The notes under the pieces are model-generated. The model was not told where the DNA came from. It did no database searches and saw only the letters and a program-made list of their open reading frames with translations. The position numbers and the translations under genes are program-made. From positions 14,584,113 to 14,648,112 of the forward strand of contig NC_041002.1 in the NCBI RefSeq assembly GCF_004193775.1: a stretch of DNA of 64,000 bases, given 5' to 3'. Shown piece after piece: positions 30,434-41,826 of this stretch (the first letter of the stretch is position 1; every line of letters begins with the position of its first letter). This DNA comes from Glycine soja. Taxonomy: Eukaryota; Streptophyta; Magnoliopsida; Fabales; Fabaceae.

Positions 30434-31978
30434 ATGGCAGAAGAGCCAAGGAGAGGGACCCTAGAAGACTATTCAAGTTCAAGTGTACCACAATTTTTCA
30501 CTAGCATTGCACAACCAGAGGTTCAAGCCCAAACAATCACATATCCTCCATCATTGATTCAGCTAATTCAGAATAATCTATTTCATGGTTTACCAAATGA
30601 AGACCCATATGTGCACCTAGCCACTTACATTGAAATCTGCAATACTATTAGGCTGGCTGGTGTGCCTGAAGTTGCAATCCGATTGAGCTTGTTTTCATTT
30701 TCACTATCTGGAGAAGCTAAGAGGTGGCTTCACTCATTCAAAGGCAACAGTCTTAAGACATGGGATGAAGTTGTGGAGAAATTTCTAAAGAAGTATTTTC
30801 CTGAGTCTAAGACTGCGGAAGGCAAAGCAGCCATCTCTTCTTTTCACCAATTTCCAGATGAATCTCCGAGTGAAGTCTTAGAAAGATTTCGAGGTTTATT
30901 GAGAAAGACCCCCAATCATGGATTCTCAGAGCCAATTCAGCTCAACATTTTTATTGATGGGTTAAGGGCATAGTCCAAGCAGCTATTAGACGCTTCTACT
31001 GGGGGAAAAATAAAGTTAAAGACCCTCGAAGAAGCCATGGAACTCATTGAAAATATGGCTACAAGTGACATTGCTATTTTGAGAGATAAAGCCCACATTC
31101 CAACAAAAAGAAGCCTGCTAGAGCTTTCATAACAAGATGCATTGTTGGCACAAAACAAGTTGTTGTCCAAGCAATTGGAAGCATTGACCGAAACACTAAG
31201 TAAGTTGCGAGCTCAATTACATTCTGCACAATCTTTACCATCTACTGTTTTGCAGGTTGTAGTGTGTGCCATCTGTGGTGGAGCTCACGATTCTGGCTGT
31301 TGTATCCCCAATGAAGAACTAGCTCATGAAGTCAATTATATGGGGAACCAGCCAAGACACAATTTCAATGCAGCTGGATTCTCTGGATTCCAGCATGGCC
31401 AACAGTATAATCAACAACAGGGACAATGGAGAAATCACCCTGTAAATCCTTTCAACAAAGATTAGGGTGGACCATCCACAAGGCCACAACAACAAGGGCC
31501 TAGTCTCTATGATCGGACAACGAAGTTGGAAGAGACTCTGGCTCAATTTATGCAGGTTTCTATGTCTAACCAGAAGAGCACAGAGTCTGCCATAAAGAAT
31601 TTGGAAGTCCAAGTGGGAGAGCTCGCAAAACAGTTGGCGGATAGGCCATCAAGCAACTTTAGTAGTAACACTGAGAAAAATCCAAAGGAGGAATGTAAAG
31701 TTGTCATGAAAAGGAACAGAGTGGCAACCCATGTTGATGAAGGAAAAGCTGAGAAGAAGGTGGAGGAACATAAACAACAGCTGGCAGCTGAGCTGACACT
31801 TGAACCTGTTTCTGATTTCGTTGAACTTGAGGAAGTTGTGGAAGATGAAGATGACCAACAGGAGAGAGAGACACCAATAAAAGAGAGTAAAATAGAAATA
31901 AAGATGAAGGGAGACAAAGAAAAACAAAAAGAAAAAGAAAAAGAAGAAGTAGAAAAAGAAAAAAAATCAAAAAAATGA
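30434..31978 (+). pseudogene. Athila-type gag, several in-frame stops
   Basis: Starts MAEEPRRGTLEDYSSSSVPQ. The capsid domain (HLATYIEICNTIRLAGVPE, then LFSFSLSGEAKRWLHSF) covers about residues 45-180. The reading frame is constant, but stops occur at 30971-30973 (TAG), 31130-31132 (TAA) and 31463-31465 (TAG) before the end at 31976. A Cys/His cluster (VCAICGGAHDSGCC) near 31270 is the zinc-binding region. The tail is a highly charged E/K run. Confidence 0.82.
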
Positions 31979-32050
31979 AAAACAAAAAGAGAAGGTTGAG
32001 GAAAGAAATAGGAGCAAGAGTGAGGTTTCAAGAGAGAAAAAGAGAGAGAG

Positions 32051-32815
32051 ATTACTTCAGTTGAAGGCAAGGAAGTACCATATCCATTGGTACTTTCCAA
32101 GAAGGATAAAGAGCGACACTTAGCCAGATTTCTTGACATCTTCAAGAAGCTGGAGATCACATTGCCTTTTGGAGAAGCTCTCCAACAGATGCCACTCTAT
32201 GCCAAATTTTTAAAAGACATGCTGACGAAGAAGAATCGGTATATCCATAGTGGCACGATAGTTGTGGAAGGAAATTGTAGTGCTATCATTCAACGCATCA
32301 TTCCACCGAAGCACAAAGATCCTGGAAGTGTCACCATCCTGTGTTCTATTGGTGAGATTGCAGTAGGCAAGGCTCTCATTGACTTGGGAGCCAATATCAA
32401 TTTAATGCCTCTCTCCATGTGCTGGCAACTTGGAGAGTTAGAGATAAGGCCCACTCGTATGACCTTACAGTTGGCTGATCGCTCCATCACAAGACCCTAT
32501 GGAGTGATTGAAGACGTTTTGGTTAGGGTCAAACATTTGATCTTTCCAGCTGATTTTGTAGTGATAGACATTGAAGAAGATGTTGACATTCCCCTAATTC
32601 TTGGAAGACCTTTTATGTCTACCATAAGCTGTGTGGTAGACATGAGGAAGAGGAAACTACAAATGGCCATAGAAGACTAGCAGATCAGTTTCGATCTGTT
32701 TCATGAAGAGAAAGCTTTGCCTGACCAAAATGTTTGTTTGAAGGTGAAAGTTATGGAGGAAAAGAGACTAGAGAAGAAGGTTCTGGAAGTTGGAACCTTG
32801 TTGGACCCAGGATAA
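32051..32815 (+). pseudogene. Athila-type protease, no RT behind it
   Basis: The frame reads PLVLSKKDKERHLARFLDIF and then the retropepsin core ALIDLGANINLMPLSMC, with the catalytic D in DLGA, and ends with ILGRPFM, all typical of Athila proteases. A TAG at 32678-32680 follows KLQMAIED; homologous residues (ISFDLFHEEKALPDQ) continue to about 32815. The RT linker seen in the minus-strand relatives (45668 and 63139) is absent, so pol was deleted right after protease. Confidence 0.8.
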
Positions 32816-33019
32816 CAGGACGATGTGTCAAGCTAATGACGTTAAAAGAGCACTTACTGGGAGGCAACACAACTCTTTTTTTATTTCTATTTGTCTTGCA
32901 TTTAATTTAGTTAGTTTACTTGCTTGTGATTGTGAATGATTTCTAAGCTTGGTTAGCATTGAGAAAAAGGGTTTCAAAGTTTTTGTGAAGAGATGGACAG
33001 AAAAAAGAAATTTTTTTCA
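32816..33019 (+). other. Junction between protease and repeat-rich 3' region
   Basis: A short non-coding stretch including GGGAGGCAACACAACTC, which I recall lying behind pol in Athila-group elements. The pol deletion must fall near its left side. Confidence 0.45.
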
Positions 33020-34565
33020 GTTGTCCATTTGCTAAGCGCAGCCCTTGCCCTAAGCGCCATGTCTTCACGCGCTAAGCCTGAGCTTGCTCACGCTAAGCGC
33101 TTTGACCCTTCACCGGTTGGCTAGATGATTCAGCTAAGTGCACATCACTGCGCTAAGCCTAAGTTCTTCTTTGGATTTGAACTTCATGACTTGGGCTTAA
33201 CAGAGCTGATGCGCTAAGTGCAAATCCTTCTCTGTTGAAAAATTATTGTAGCAGCGCTAAGCGTGCTGTCTTGCGCTAAGCTCAATTTCCTCTCTGGAAT
33301 TGAACTTTCATGAATTGGGCTTAGCGGCAGGATGCGCTAAGCACCAATCCTTCACTGTTTTGAAATACTTGGAATTGCGCTTAGCGCAAGCGCTACGCTA
33401 AGCCTGGAACCATAACTGTAAGTAGAGCTTGTTTTAGCGCTAAGCCTGACATCTCAGGCTAAGCGAAAATTACAAGACCAATTAGAGTTGCAGACAGCGC
33501 TAAGCGCGTGTCCTTGCGCTAAGCCTGAATACCTTTCTGGAATTTGAAATTATTGAATTGGGCTTAGCGCGAGAGGTGGCGCTAAGCACATGAGCTTTAA
33601 ACTCAAACGTCACGTTGGCATGCTAAGCGCAGCTATGCGCTAAGTGCGCCAAACGAAAATGCTAAAATGAAATAGAATTGCCATATGCAGTTACCTTTAC
33701 ACTTCAAAGCATTCTCTCCTTTGTGCTTGTGCTTACTCTGTGCTTTGTGCATTTTGATGCCTGTGTTTCAAGTTATCTCCTGCATTCTTCTTGCTCTTAT
33801 TTTACATCTTCATCTCAATCCAAGTAAGCTTCTTGTTTTATTTTCATTTTCTTTTCAAAGCTTAAACCTTATGGTAGAAGATTTATTGCTTTGTAGTTTG
33901 CATTTTTGTTTAGCTTTATTGTATTTAGGTTTAGGGTTTACAATGTAGGGTTTAGTTAGGTTTTAGATCCCCTTAGGGGCAATGCCTGAAAAAAGGGTGA
34001 AAACCCCTAAGTAACTTCTGGAAATAGCGATGAACGCGTTAAGCGCGCTTGCTGCGTTTAGCCAGTTCATCGCAACTGTTAAATTTTTGTATTTCCAGAT
34101 GATCGCGCTAAACCTGACCGTGTTGTGCTACGTGTTCATCCTTCTGATGAGTTTCAATGATGAGCTTGCTAAGCACGTTTGTGCGCTAAGCGAGACTAGT
34201 GTTTTAGACACTTAGTATTTTTTTTTTCAATTTTTGTTCAGCACTAAGCCTGGCTTCTCAGGCTAAGCGCAATTACGTCTTTGTTTTTCAATTGTTGGAA
34301 TAAGGCTAAGCACAACTTGTTGTGCTAAGCCCATGTTATGTCTTAGTGAGGTTGAGCTGAGTGCGCCCTGCTGCGCTAAGCTCAATTCCTCCACTGTTTT
34401 CAAAATTGTGGACTTAGGCTAAGCCTAGCTTGTTGTGCTAAGCCTAATCTGCAGAAAAATATTTTATGAGTACTCACGCTAAGCGCATGGCTATCGCGCT
34501 TAGCCCATGAGTAAATTTTCATAAGGCACGCTAAGCCCAGCCTTCTACACTAAGCACCCAGTCCT
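33020..34565 (+). repeat. GCGCTAAGC-motif array in Athila 3' region
   Basis: Dozens of copies of GCGCTAAGC or its complement GCTTAGCGC, often in pairs 15-40 bases apart and separated by T-rich linkers. They are not a simple tandem repeat: spacing and linkers vary. A small unconserved open frame (33685-33948) rich in L and C lies inside. The same motif fills parts of the related LTRs. Confidence 0.8.
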
Positions 34566-34609
34566 ATTTTTAGTTTTATTTTTCTGTTGTTTGATCTAAT
34601 TCTTTTCAG

Positions 34610-35854
34610 ATGGCATCCAGGAAGAGAAAGGCCCCTGCCTCAACATCCCAGGCCTGCTATGACAGATCCAGATTCACATCTCAGGAGGTCTGGGATCGTT
34701 ATTATAGTGTTGTCATTGGCAGGAAAATATTACCTGAGAGAAATGTCATGCTCTATTATAGAGAGTTTGATGAATTCACTAAAGAGTTGGAGAGAAGAAA
34801 ATGGCACAAGGAGTTGACGAATTTTATGGATGGCAGCATTGATGTTGCCATTGTGAAGGAGTTCTATGCTAACCTCTATGACCCAGAGGATAAATCACCT
34901 AAGCAGGTGAGGGTCAGAGGTCATTTAGTGAAATTTGATGCAGATGCTCTGAACACTTTTCTGAAGACCCTTGTGATCATAGAGGAGGGGGAAAACCTGC
35001 TTGCCTACTCTAGGTTTAGTCAGTTGAGGCCAGATCCACAGGAACTGGCAGCCCGATTATGCATCCCAGGGAAGGGATTTGAGCTTAATGCTGATGGACT
35101 GCCCCTGAAGATTTTGAGGAAGAATCTAACCACTCTTGCTTAGACCTGGAGTGTTCTCTCATTCTTCAACCTGGTCCCTACTTCTCACAGATCAGACATT
35201 ACACTGGATAGGGTCAGGTTGATTTACGACATTATCTAGAAGACGGACATGAACTTGGGACATATCATCTCAAGTCAGATTTCCTTGATTGCACAACATG
35301 ACTCCTCTAGACTGGGTTTCCCTACACTTATCACTACTTTGTGCAAGGCCAGAGGAGTCACTTCTGACTCATTGACTTTTGAGAGCCTCAGTCCAGCCAT
35401 TAATGTGGCATATGTGAAGAAAAATTGCTGGAACCTCGATGATCCCACTGTTACTTTCAGAGGGCCACACAAGGCCAAGGGGAAGAGGTCTGAGGCTCCT
35501 TCATCTTCTCATATTCCTCCTATTCCAGCTCCTTCCACCTCTACAGCTCCATCAGTTCCAGCTCCTCCTACAGGAACATCCTCTATCACATCAAAGACAT
35601 TATTTTCTATGTTGCAAAGCCTTCATAAAGGCTAGGTTATTATCATGCAGAGCTTACAGAGCTCCGGCCTGCAGTCTATTATGAGTGTGGATGAGTTTTT
35701 TTCTCAGGTGGCTTGGCCAAGAGTCCAAACATCTCCTTCTGGAGGGGGTGAGGCCTCCGCAACCCAAGAGCCTGAGCCAGTAGAGGATGATGTTCCTCCT
35801 GAGCCATTTATCATTGAGACTGATCCAGTACCTCAGGAGGAAGCAGCAGCTTAG
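34610..35854 (+). pseudogene. Athila-type env-like protein, disrupted
   Basis: One reading frame starting MASRKRKAPASTSQ, with stops at 35141-35143, 35237-35239 and 35633-35635 and an end at 35852. The N-terminal half (REFDEFTKELERRKWHKE, EFYANLYD, VRVRGHLVKFDADALNTFL) looks like the putative plant transposon protein domain found in env-like frames of Calypso and Diaspora. The C-terminal part is Pro/Ser/Thr-rich (about 35490-35600) and then acidic. It sits where an env gene would be, downstream of pol. Membrane features are not evident. Confidence 0.72.
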
Positions 35855-35915
35855 GAGTCTATTTCTCCAATTCTTGTCTCTCCAGCACCAATTATTGATG
35901 ATTCTTAGCCATCTC

Positions 35916-36884
35916 TGATGTAGCTCCAGGTGGAGCTTGTAGGCCTTGGATCTTCTTCATCAATGGAGTCCTTTGATTCATGAATTTAGTTGAATGGGAG
36001 AGGAATGGAGAAGGAAGAGAGAGAGGAGACGTCACTTCAAGGAGAAGATGAGTCTAGAAGAAGCTCACTACCATAGGAGGCCATGGATAAGATCTTGGAG
36101 GAAGAAGGAGATGAATGAAGGGAGAGGAAGAGAAGAGCACGAAATTTTGTGCTCTAAAAGAGCTCCAAAATCTAAAGTTTAATTTTCAAATGATCAAAGT
36201 TAAAAAAAAATGCACACACATGACCTTTATTTATAGCCTAAGTGTCACACAAAATTGGAGGGAAATTTGAATTTCTATTCAAATTTCACTTGAATTTGAA
36301 ATTGAATTTGTGGAGCCAAATTTTGGAGCCAAAATTTCACTAATTATGATTAGTGAATTTTAGCTATGGTTCAGCCCACTAATCCAAGATCAAGTTCATG
36401 ATTCTCCACTAAGTGTGCTTAGGTGTCATGAGGCGCGTAAAGCATTAAGGAGATGCACAAAGTGTGACTATATGATGTGGCAATGAGGTGTAGCAAGCAA
36501 ATGCTCACCTCCCCCTCTAAAATTTAATTGGATTGGTCTTCTTCCAATTCAATTAAATTTATTTCTCAACACAGACATCAAATATTCACTTAATGCATGT
36601 GAAATTACAAAACTACCCCTAATACAAAAATTAGTCTAGGTGTCCTAAAATACAAGGGCTGAAAAATCCTACATTTCTATGGTACCCTACCTACATTATG
36701 GAGCCCTAAATACAAGACCCAAAAATAATGAAATCCTAATCTAATATGTACAAAGATAAGTGGGCTCATACTTAGCCCATGGGCCCCAAATCTACCCTAA
36801 GGCTCATGAGAACCTTAGGGCCTTCTCTTGCATCTCTGGCCTAATCTTCTTGGAGTCTTCTATCCAATGCCCTTGGGGGGTAGG
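35916..36884 (-). repeat. Reina-like gypsy LTR (family X), minus orientation
   Basis: On the minus strand it ends GGAGCTACATCA at 35916. It carries a TATAAATAA box near 36236-36228 and a purine-rich zone near the end on the plus strand. The start is truncated: sequence begins CCTACCCCCCAAGGG and lacks the TGATGCAAT seen at 37815. Relatives: 36898-37815, 54961-55432, 61683-62586. Confidence 0.65.
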
Positions 36885-36897
36885 CTCGTGATACCAC
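36885..36897 (-). promoter_or_regulatory. Primer-site-like sequence between two LTRs
   Basis: Minus strand TGGTATCACGAGC, the initiator-Met site with one inserted base, directly after the LTR at 36898-37815 and directly before the LTR copy at 36884. It suggests LTR, primer site, LTR with the interior lost. Confidence 0.5.
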
Positions 36898-37815
36898 TTG
36901 AATGAAGTTTGCTTTTGGAGCTTCTATGGAGGCTGGATCTTTGAGCTTCAGTGAGGTCCTTCAATGGTGATTTTCCACCATGGAGATGCAACGGAAGACA
37001 AAGGAGAAGATGTGAGAGGAGGTGCCATCCACTAGGGAATAAGCCATGGAAGAAGGAGCTTCACCACCAAGAATGTGCCTTGGATAAGAAGCTTGGAGAG
37101 GATGCTTCAATGGAGGAAAAGAAAAAGAGAGAGAAAGAGAGAGGGGGGGGGGGGGGGGAGCACGGAATTGAAGGAGGAAAATGGGGAGAGAAGTTGAACT
37201 TTGAGTTGCGTCTCAAAAGACTCTCATTCATCAAAGTTACAAAAAGTGTTACGCATGCTTCTATTTATAGACTACATAGCTTCCTTGAGAAGCTTTCTTG
37301 AGAAAAATTGCTTGAGACGCTTCTTTGAGAAAACTTCCTTGAGAAGCTAGAGCTTAGCTACACACACCCCTCTAATAACTAAGCTCACCTCCTTGAGAAG
37401 CTTCCTTCAGAAGATTCCTAGAGAAGCTAGAGCTTAGCTACACACACCTCTCTAATAACTAAGCTCACCTCCTTGAGATGAGAAGCTGGAGCTTAGCTAC
37501 ACACCCCCTATAATAGCTAAGCTCACCCCCATGCCAAAATACATAAAAATAAAAAAAGTCCCTACCACAAAGACAACTCAAAATGCCCTAAAATATAAGG
37601 CTAAAACCCTATACTACTAGAATGGCCAAAATACAAGGCCCAAAAGAAGGAAAAATCTATTCTAATATTTACAAAGAAGAGAGGACCAAACCTTGGTCCA
37701 TGGGCTCATAAATCTACCCTGGGGTTCATGAGAACCCCAAGGCCTTCTTTAGCAGCTCTAGCCCAATCCTCTTGGAGTCTTCTATCCAATACTCTTGGGG
37801 GGTAGGATTGCATCA
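36898..37815 (-). repeat. Reina-like gypsy LTR variant, 3' LTR of element A
   Basis: On the minus strand it starts TGATGCAATCC at 37815, just after the purine tract AAGGGGCAAGAAA that ends the pol remnant, and ends ACTTCATTCAAG at 36898. It shares its first 250 bases with the LTR at 35916-36884. It holds imperfect tandem units at 37341-37535 and a run of G (37144-37160). Confidence 0.65.
37341..37535. repeat. Short tandem repeat within LTR
   Basis: Three imperfect units beginning GAGAAGCT(A/G)GAGCTTAGCTAC at 37341, 37421 and 37480 (80, 59 and about 56 bases). Confidence 0.7.
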
Positions 37816-40361
37816 TTTCTTGCCCCTTGAAAAGGATTTGACCTCAAATCCATAGGTTCTTGAAACTCAGGGATTCTTTCCTTAACACCTGTAAAAAGAA
37901 TAAAAACATATGTATTAGTGATGTTGGGTATGTTAGAGTAGGGTAAGGACTGAAAACCCCTTTCCTGACCATCTTCCCATGAGAGAACATAGTTTCTCAC
38001 CAACTCAATGAGTGGTGCTACAAGTATAGAAAAAATATGGGACAAACCTTTTGCAAAAGTTTGTTAAGTCATTGAAGCCCCAAATTTCCCTTATACATGG
38101 TGGAGTAGGCCACTCAGGAATGACCTTTATTCTCTTAGGGTCCATGGGAAGCCCTTGATCACTATTTAAAAAGTTAAGGAAAGTAATGGAATAAAACATA
38201 CCTTTTCCTTTATTTTCATGTTGATTATTCCTACAAAAAATTATGACAAACCTAAGGTGTCCCATATGAGCACCTAAGTTTGTATTGAAACAAAAAATAA
38301 GAACAAACCTACCTAATGAGTCCCTATGTACCCAAATCATGAAGATGTTGGGTGCATGAGTGATTTTACAAAAGAGGGTTGCACCACTCAACACATTCAT
38401 CATACCACCTATCATAGGGATTCGGTGCCTCATAATACTTATTTTGGGCACCAACAAAGCACAAGGGTTTAAGCTCTTATGAACCAAACCCTCATCCAAC
38501 AACTCCTTTACTTGAGGAATAACCTCAAGCTCAAGAGGTATGGCAGTGCTAAGGGATGTTTCCCTTGATAGGAGAAGGTAGAAAGATTATTTAAGAAGGA
38601 GTGCTCTTTTGATATCACATTTTGTTGCAAAATGATTTTCCTTCTTGACAATCTTCTTGGAGGAATCATTTTCCTCTTTTTCCTTCCCCTTGGCCTTTGA
38701 AGACAAGGCCTTACTATCCTTCTTTTTCTTTTCGTTTTCTAGTTTTTCTATCTCATCCCTCTTATCTTTCATAGTTAGTTGATCCTTGGCCACTTGTGAA
38801 GGTGTTTGAGGATGCAACACGAATTAGTGCCAAGATGGATGAGGGTAATCTTATTAGTTAGGCCATTGTAAATGATCTTCGTATCAAATTGCAATGGCCT
38901 TCCTAAAAGAATATGCCCTGGCTCGATGGGAACTATATCACAATTAACTTCATCCTTATATGTCCCAATGGAGACAAAGGTACCTTAACTTGTTGGTTAA
39001 CTATCATTTCCCCTTGTTCATTGAGCCATTGAAGTTCATAAGGTTTTGGGTGAGGAATGATAGTGAGGTTCAAATTGGAAACTAATCTTGTGCTACAACA
39101 ATTGCAACAAGATCCACTATCCACAATGAAAGAACAAGTTTCATCTAAAATTTTGCATCTTGTATGAAAGATGTTCTCTCTTTGGGATTGAGATAGATCA
39201 CAAGATTGACCTCCAAGGAGCCTTCTAACCATTAAGAGGTCACCTTCTTCATGGGGGTAGACTTCCTCACTAGACTCTTCACCCCTTACTTCATCTTCAC
39301 TTCCACTAGAGGAAGGGCAAGAAGTAGTCTCCTCTTGACTACTATAAATGTCTTGACCCCTCATGATCATGGTTTTCTTTGTGGGGCATTGAGAGGCAAT
39401 GTGACCTCTCCCAAGACATTTGAAGCATTTAATGTTGCTAGTCCTTTCTTGGGAACTAGTCTTAGGGGTGTATTTCTCTATGGTCTTACCCTTATCTTCC
39501 TTGGGTTTGGTCCTTCCTTGGATAAGAGTGAAAGCCATAAGATTTTGAAGAAGGCTTTCTTTTAAGTTTTTTCTCCACTCTTATACAAAGTTGGACTAGC
39601 TCATCTAGGTCCCTATATGGAAGGAGTTCGACCTTATCCTTCACTTCCATATCAATCCTACTAAGGAACCTAGCTATGCTTGTTCTTTCCTCCTCCCTAA
39701 GTCCAGCACTTAAAAGGAGTAGTTCCATTTGTTGTCTATATTCTTCAACACTGATACTCCCTTGTCTAAGCCTTTGGAGCTTGTCCATAAGCTCCCTTTC
39801 ATAGTAGGAGGGAATATGCCTCTTCTTAAGGGCACTCTTAAGATCATTCCAATACTTTACTGGAGGATCCCAATGAATCCTTCATTCCCTAACAAGGGAA
39901 GTCCACCAATAGAGGGCATACCCTTGAAAGATAAGGGTAGCCAATGGAACTTTTCTCTCTTCGCTAATACAATGGCAAGCAAAGAGTTGTTCAACCTTCA
40001 TTTCCCTATCTAAGTAGGCCTCAACATTATCTTTTCCATGGAAATATGGGAGGCTAATGCTAACCTCTTGAGACCTTCTATCCTTTTCTCTTCTTTGGGA
40101 GTGATGTTTAGTATGTGAACTATGGCACCCTCTATAATAGTCGCTAAGTTCTTCACTTAAACTCTTGCAAGAGTCATGATTACTATAGGAGGCATGTTTT
40201 TCTCTTTTCATTTCTTTCATTATTTTTCTTCTTTCTTCCTCTCTTATTTTCTCTCTTTCATCTTGACTTATTTCTTCCACTCTTTTTTTACCTTTTTCTT
40301 TTCTCTCTTGTTTTTCTTTCCACAACTTAAGGGATCTCAACTCATCTAATATCTTATACAA
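37816..40361 (-). pseudogene. Reina-like gypsy gag-pol remnant (element A), pol mostly deleted
   Basis: Minus strand. Gag (40361-39882; charged N-terminus, then LPYFHGKDNVEAYLDREMK and YALYWWTSLVRE) is followed by 39788-39492 and a zinc knuckle CFKCLGRGHIASQC (39427-39386). The protease core is FIVDSGSCCNCCS. A Lys-rich frame (38820-38587) leads into RT, but RT is collapsed: KSLNPCALLVPK, then SGATLFCKIT, then DPKRIKVIPEWPTPPCIRE lie close together, so catalytic motifs and all of RNase H and integrase are gone. The C-terminal tag DLRSNPFQ is kept at about 37850. Several frameshifts are present. Confidence 0.75.
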
Positions 40362-41826
40362 GGGGTCCTTAGGAGTAGAACCCTCATGTTGGTTCCTAAG
40401 TTGTGGTTCTTTTTTGTTGGGGGTTTGAAAACAAAAGCTAAAAGAAACTATAGTTGAAACTAGCCAAAATAAACACTAAAAGAGGTGTGAAAGATAAGGT
40501 AAAAACTAATTGGTAAAAGGTAAGCTATCTAGGCGGTTTGACAATGGAGGGAAAAGGAAATAAGATATGAAAGTAAGCAAGAAATTAAAGTGCAAGAAAT
40601 GCAAACTAGGCGGATCCTAAGAGTGTTTGGATGACTTCATTTAAGGTTCCCAACAAAAAACTCACTATCCTAAGGGAAAATTGCCTAAAATTATTACACA
40701 CAAATGGAAGTAGGGTGACCTATTGGAGGCTCCCAACTTACTCCCAACTTACAAATTACAAAAAAAAAGTTCTCAATTTTGGTGGCTATTCTCTCTTTTG
40801 TGTTTCACTCAATTTGGAGTGCTTCTTATTCCAATAGCTCTTAAGGTGGTTGGCCCCTTGCTTCTTGACTCAAATTCTTCAAGGGATGACACCAATCCTC
40901 CTTTCCAATTCCCTATATGGCAACTCACAAACAAGGAAACAAAGAGACAAGCAATAACCAAAGACCAAAAAAATGAGATGAAAACTAAACCAAAAGAGTT
41001 TTAACAAGACAAATTTTCAAGGATGATTCAACATTTAAAGCAATGAAAAGCACATATAAGCAAGCTAGGACTCAGAGAGAAACTTAGACTGGCTCTAGAG
41101 TAGAGTAAAAAAACAAAAAAAAAAACTCAAAAAACCTCTAGTTTTGGCACTTATTTTCACAATAATTTTCAATTGAAATTTAGGAACTAGGATTGGTATA
41201 AAATAGGCACCAATTATAGAACAAATTTATAGCCAAAACAATAAGCACACTTCCCTTTCACTTTTTTTTTTCCTGGACACTGATTTTTCAGCCAACTTGT
41301 GTGATTTTTCTTATTTTTTTCTTTTAATCCAAATCGCTTGGTTCTTTTTTTCATAATTTTGGTCCTGATGTCTAGAAAATTCAGTAAAAATTTCAGCTCA
41401 AAACACGTAGTGACCAATTCCCAGTAATTTATACAAGTTCATATGTTCAAGCTGTTAGCACCAGTGATTTCAACCTAGAAATCAAGAGTAGTGTTTATGT
41501 TGCTTAAGACTTGGATAGTTACAATTTGTGTTTGCTTATGCTCAATTATCTTGAATAACACAATTCAAGAGAGCTTAAGACTTATTTTGATTCACAAATC
41601 CAGCCACAACTCAGCACCACAACTCAACTTCATCATAGGCATCATGTAGGAAACTTAGAAAACAAGAGTTCAACAACAAGACTACTTCTAGTAATTGATT
41701 TAGAACATGTTATGAACTAAATAACATGCATGAATTAGACTCAAAATTCAAAAGATAGGCTAAGAATGACAAGAATACATGAACAAATTGATCAAGGTCA
41801 TACCCGAATCAAATAAACATTAAAAA
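40362..41826 (-). other. Leader region of element A family
   Basis: Non-coding. Bases 41265-41800 match 60700-61225 at high identity, and in the latter copy a primer site and LTR follow on the right. Here the leader is cut at 41826 by another LTR. No gene is seen; local A- and T-rich runs are frequent. Confidence 0.65.

Noticed and set aside
31543..32160. 205-codon minus-strand frame rich in Ser and Phe
   Set aside because: Antisense of the E/K-rich gag tail on the plus strand; the composition is explained by GAA/AAA codons read backward.
33685..34215. Small hydrophobic open frames (33685-33948 and 34030-34215) that could suggest membrane proteins
   Set aside because: They lie in the motif-repeat region, are not shared with related copies, and have no recognisable domain; T-rich DNA gives Leu/Phe-rich frames by chance.
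37144..37160. G-run as a G-quadruplex regulatory element
   Set aside because: A single homopolymer tract that may be a sequencing or slippage product; no other G-tracts are spaced around it.
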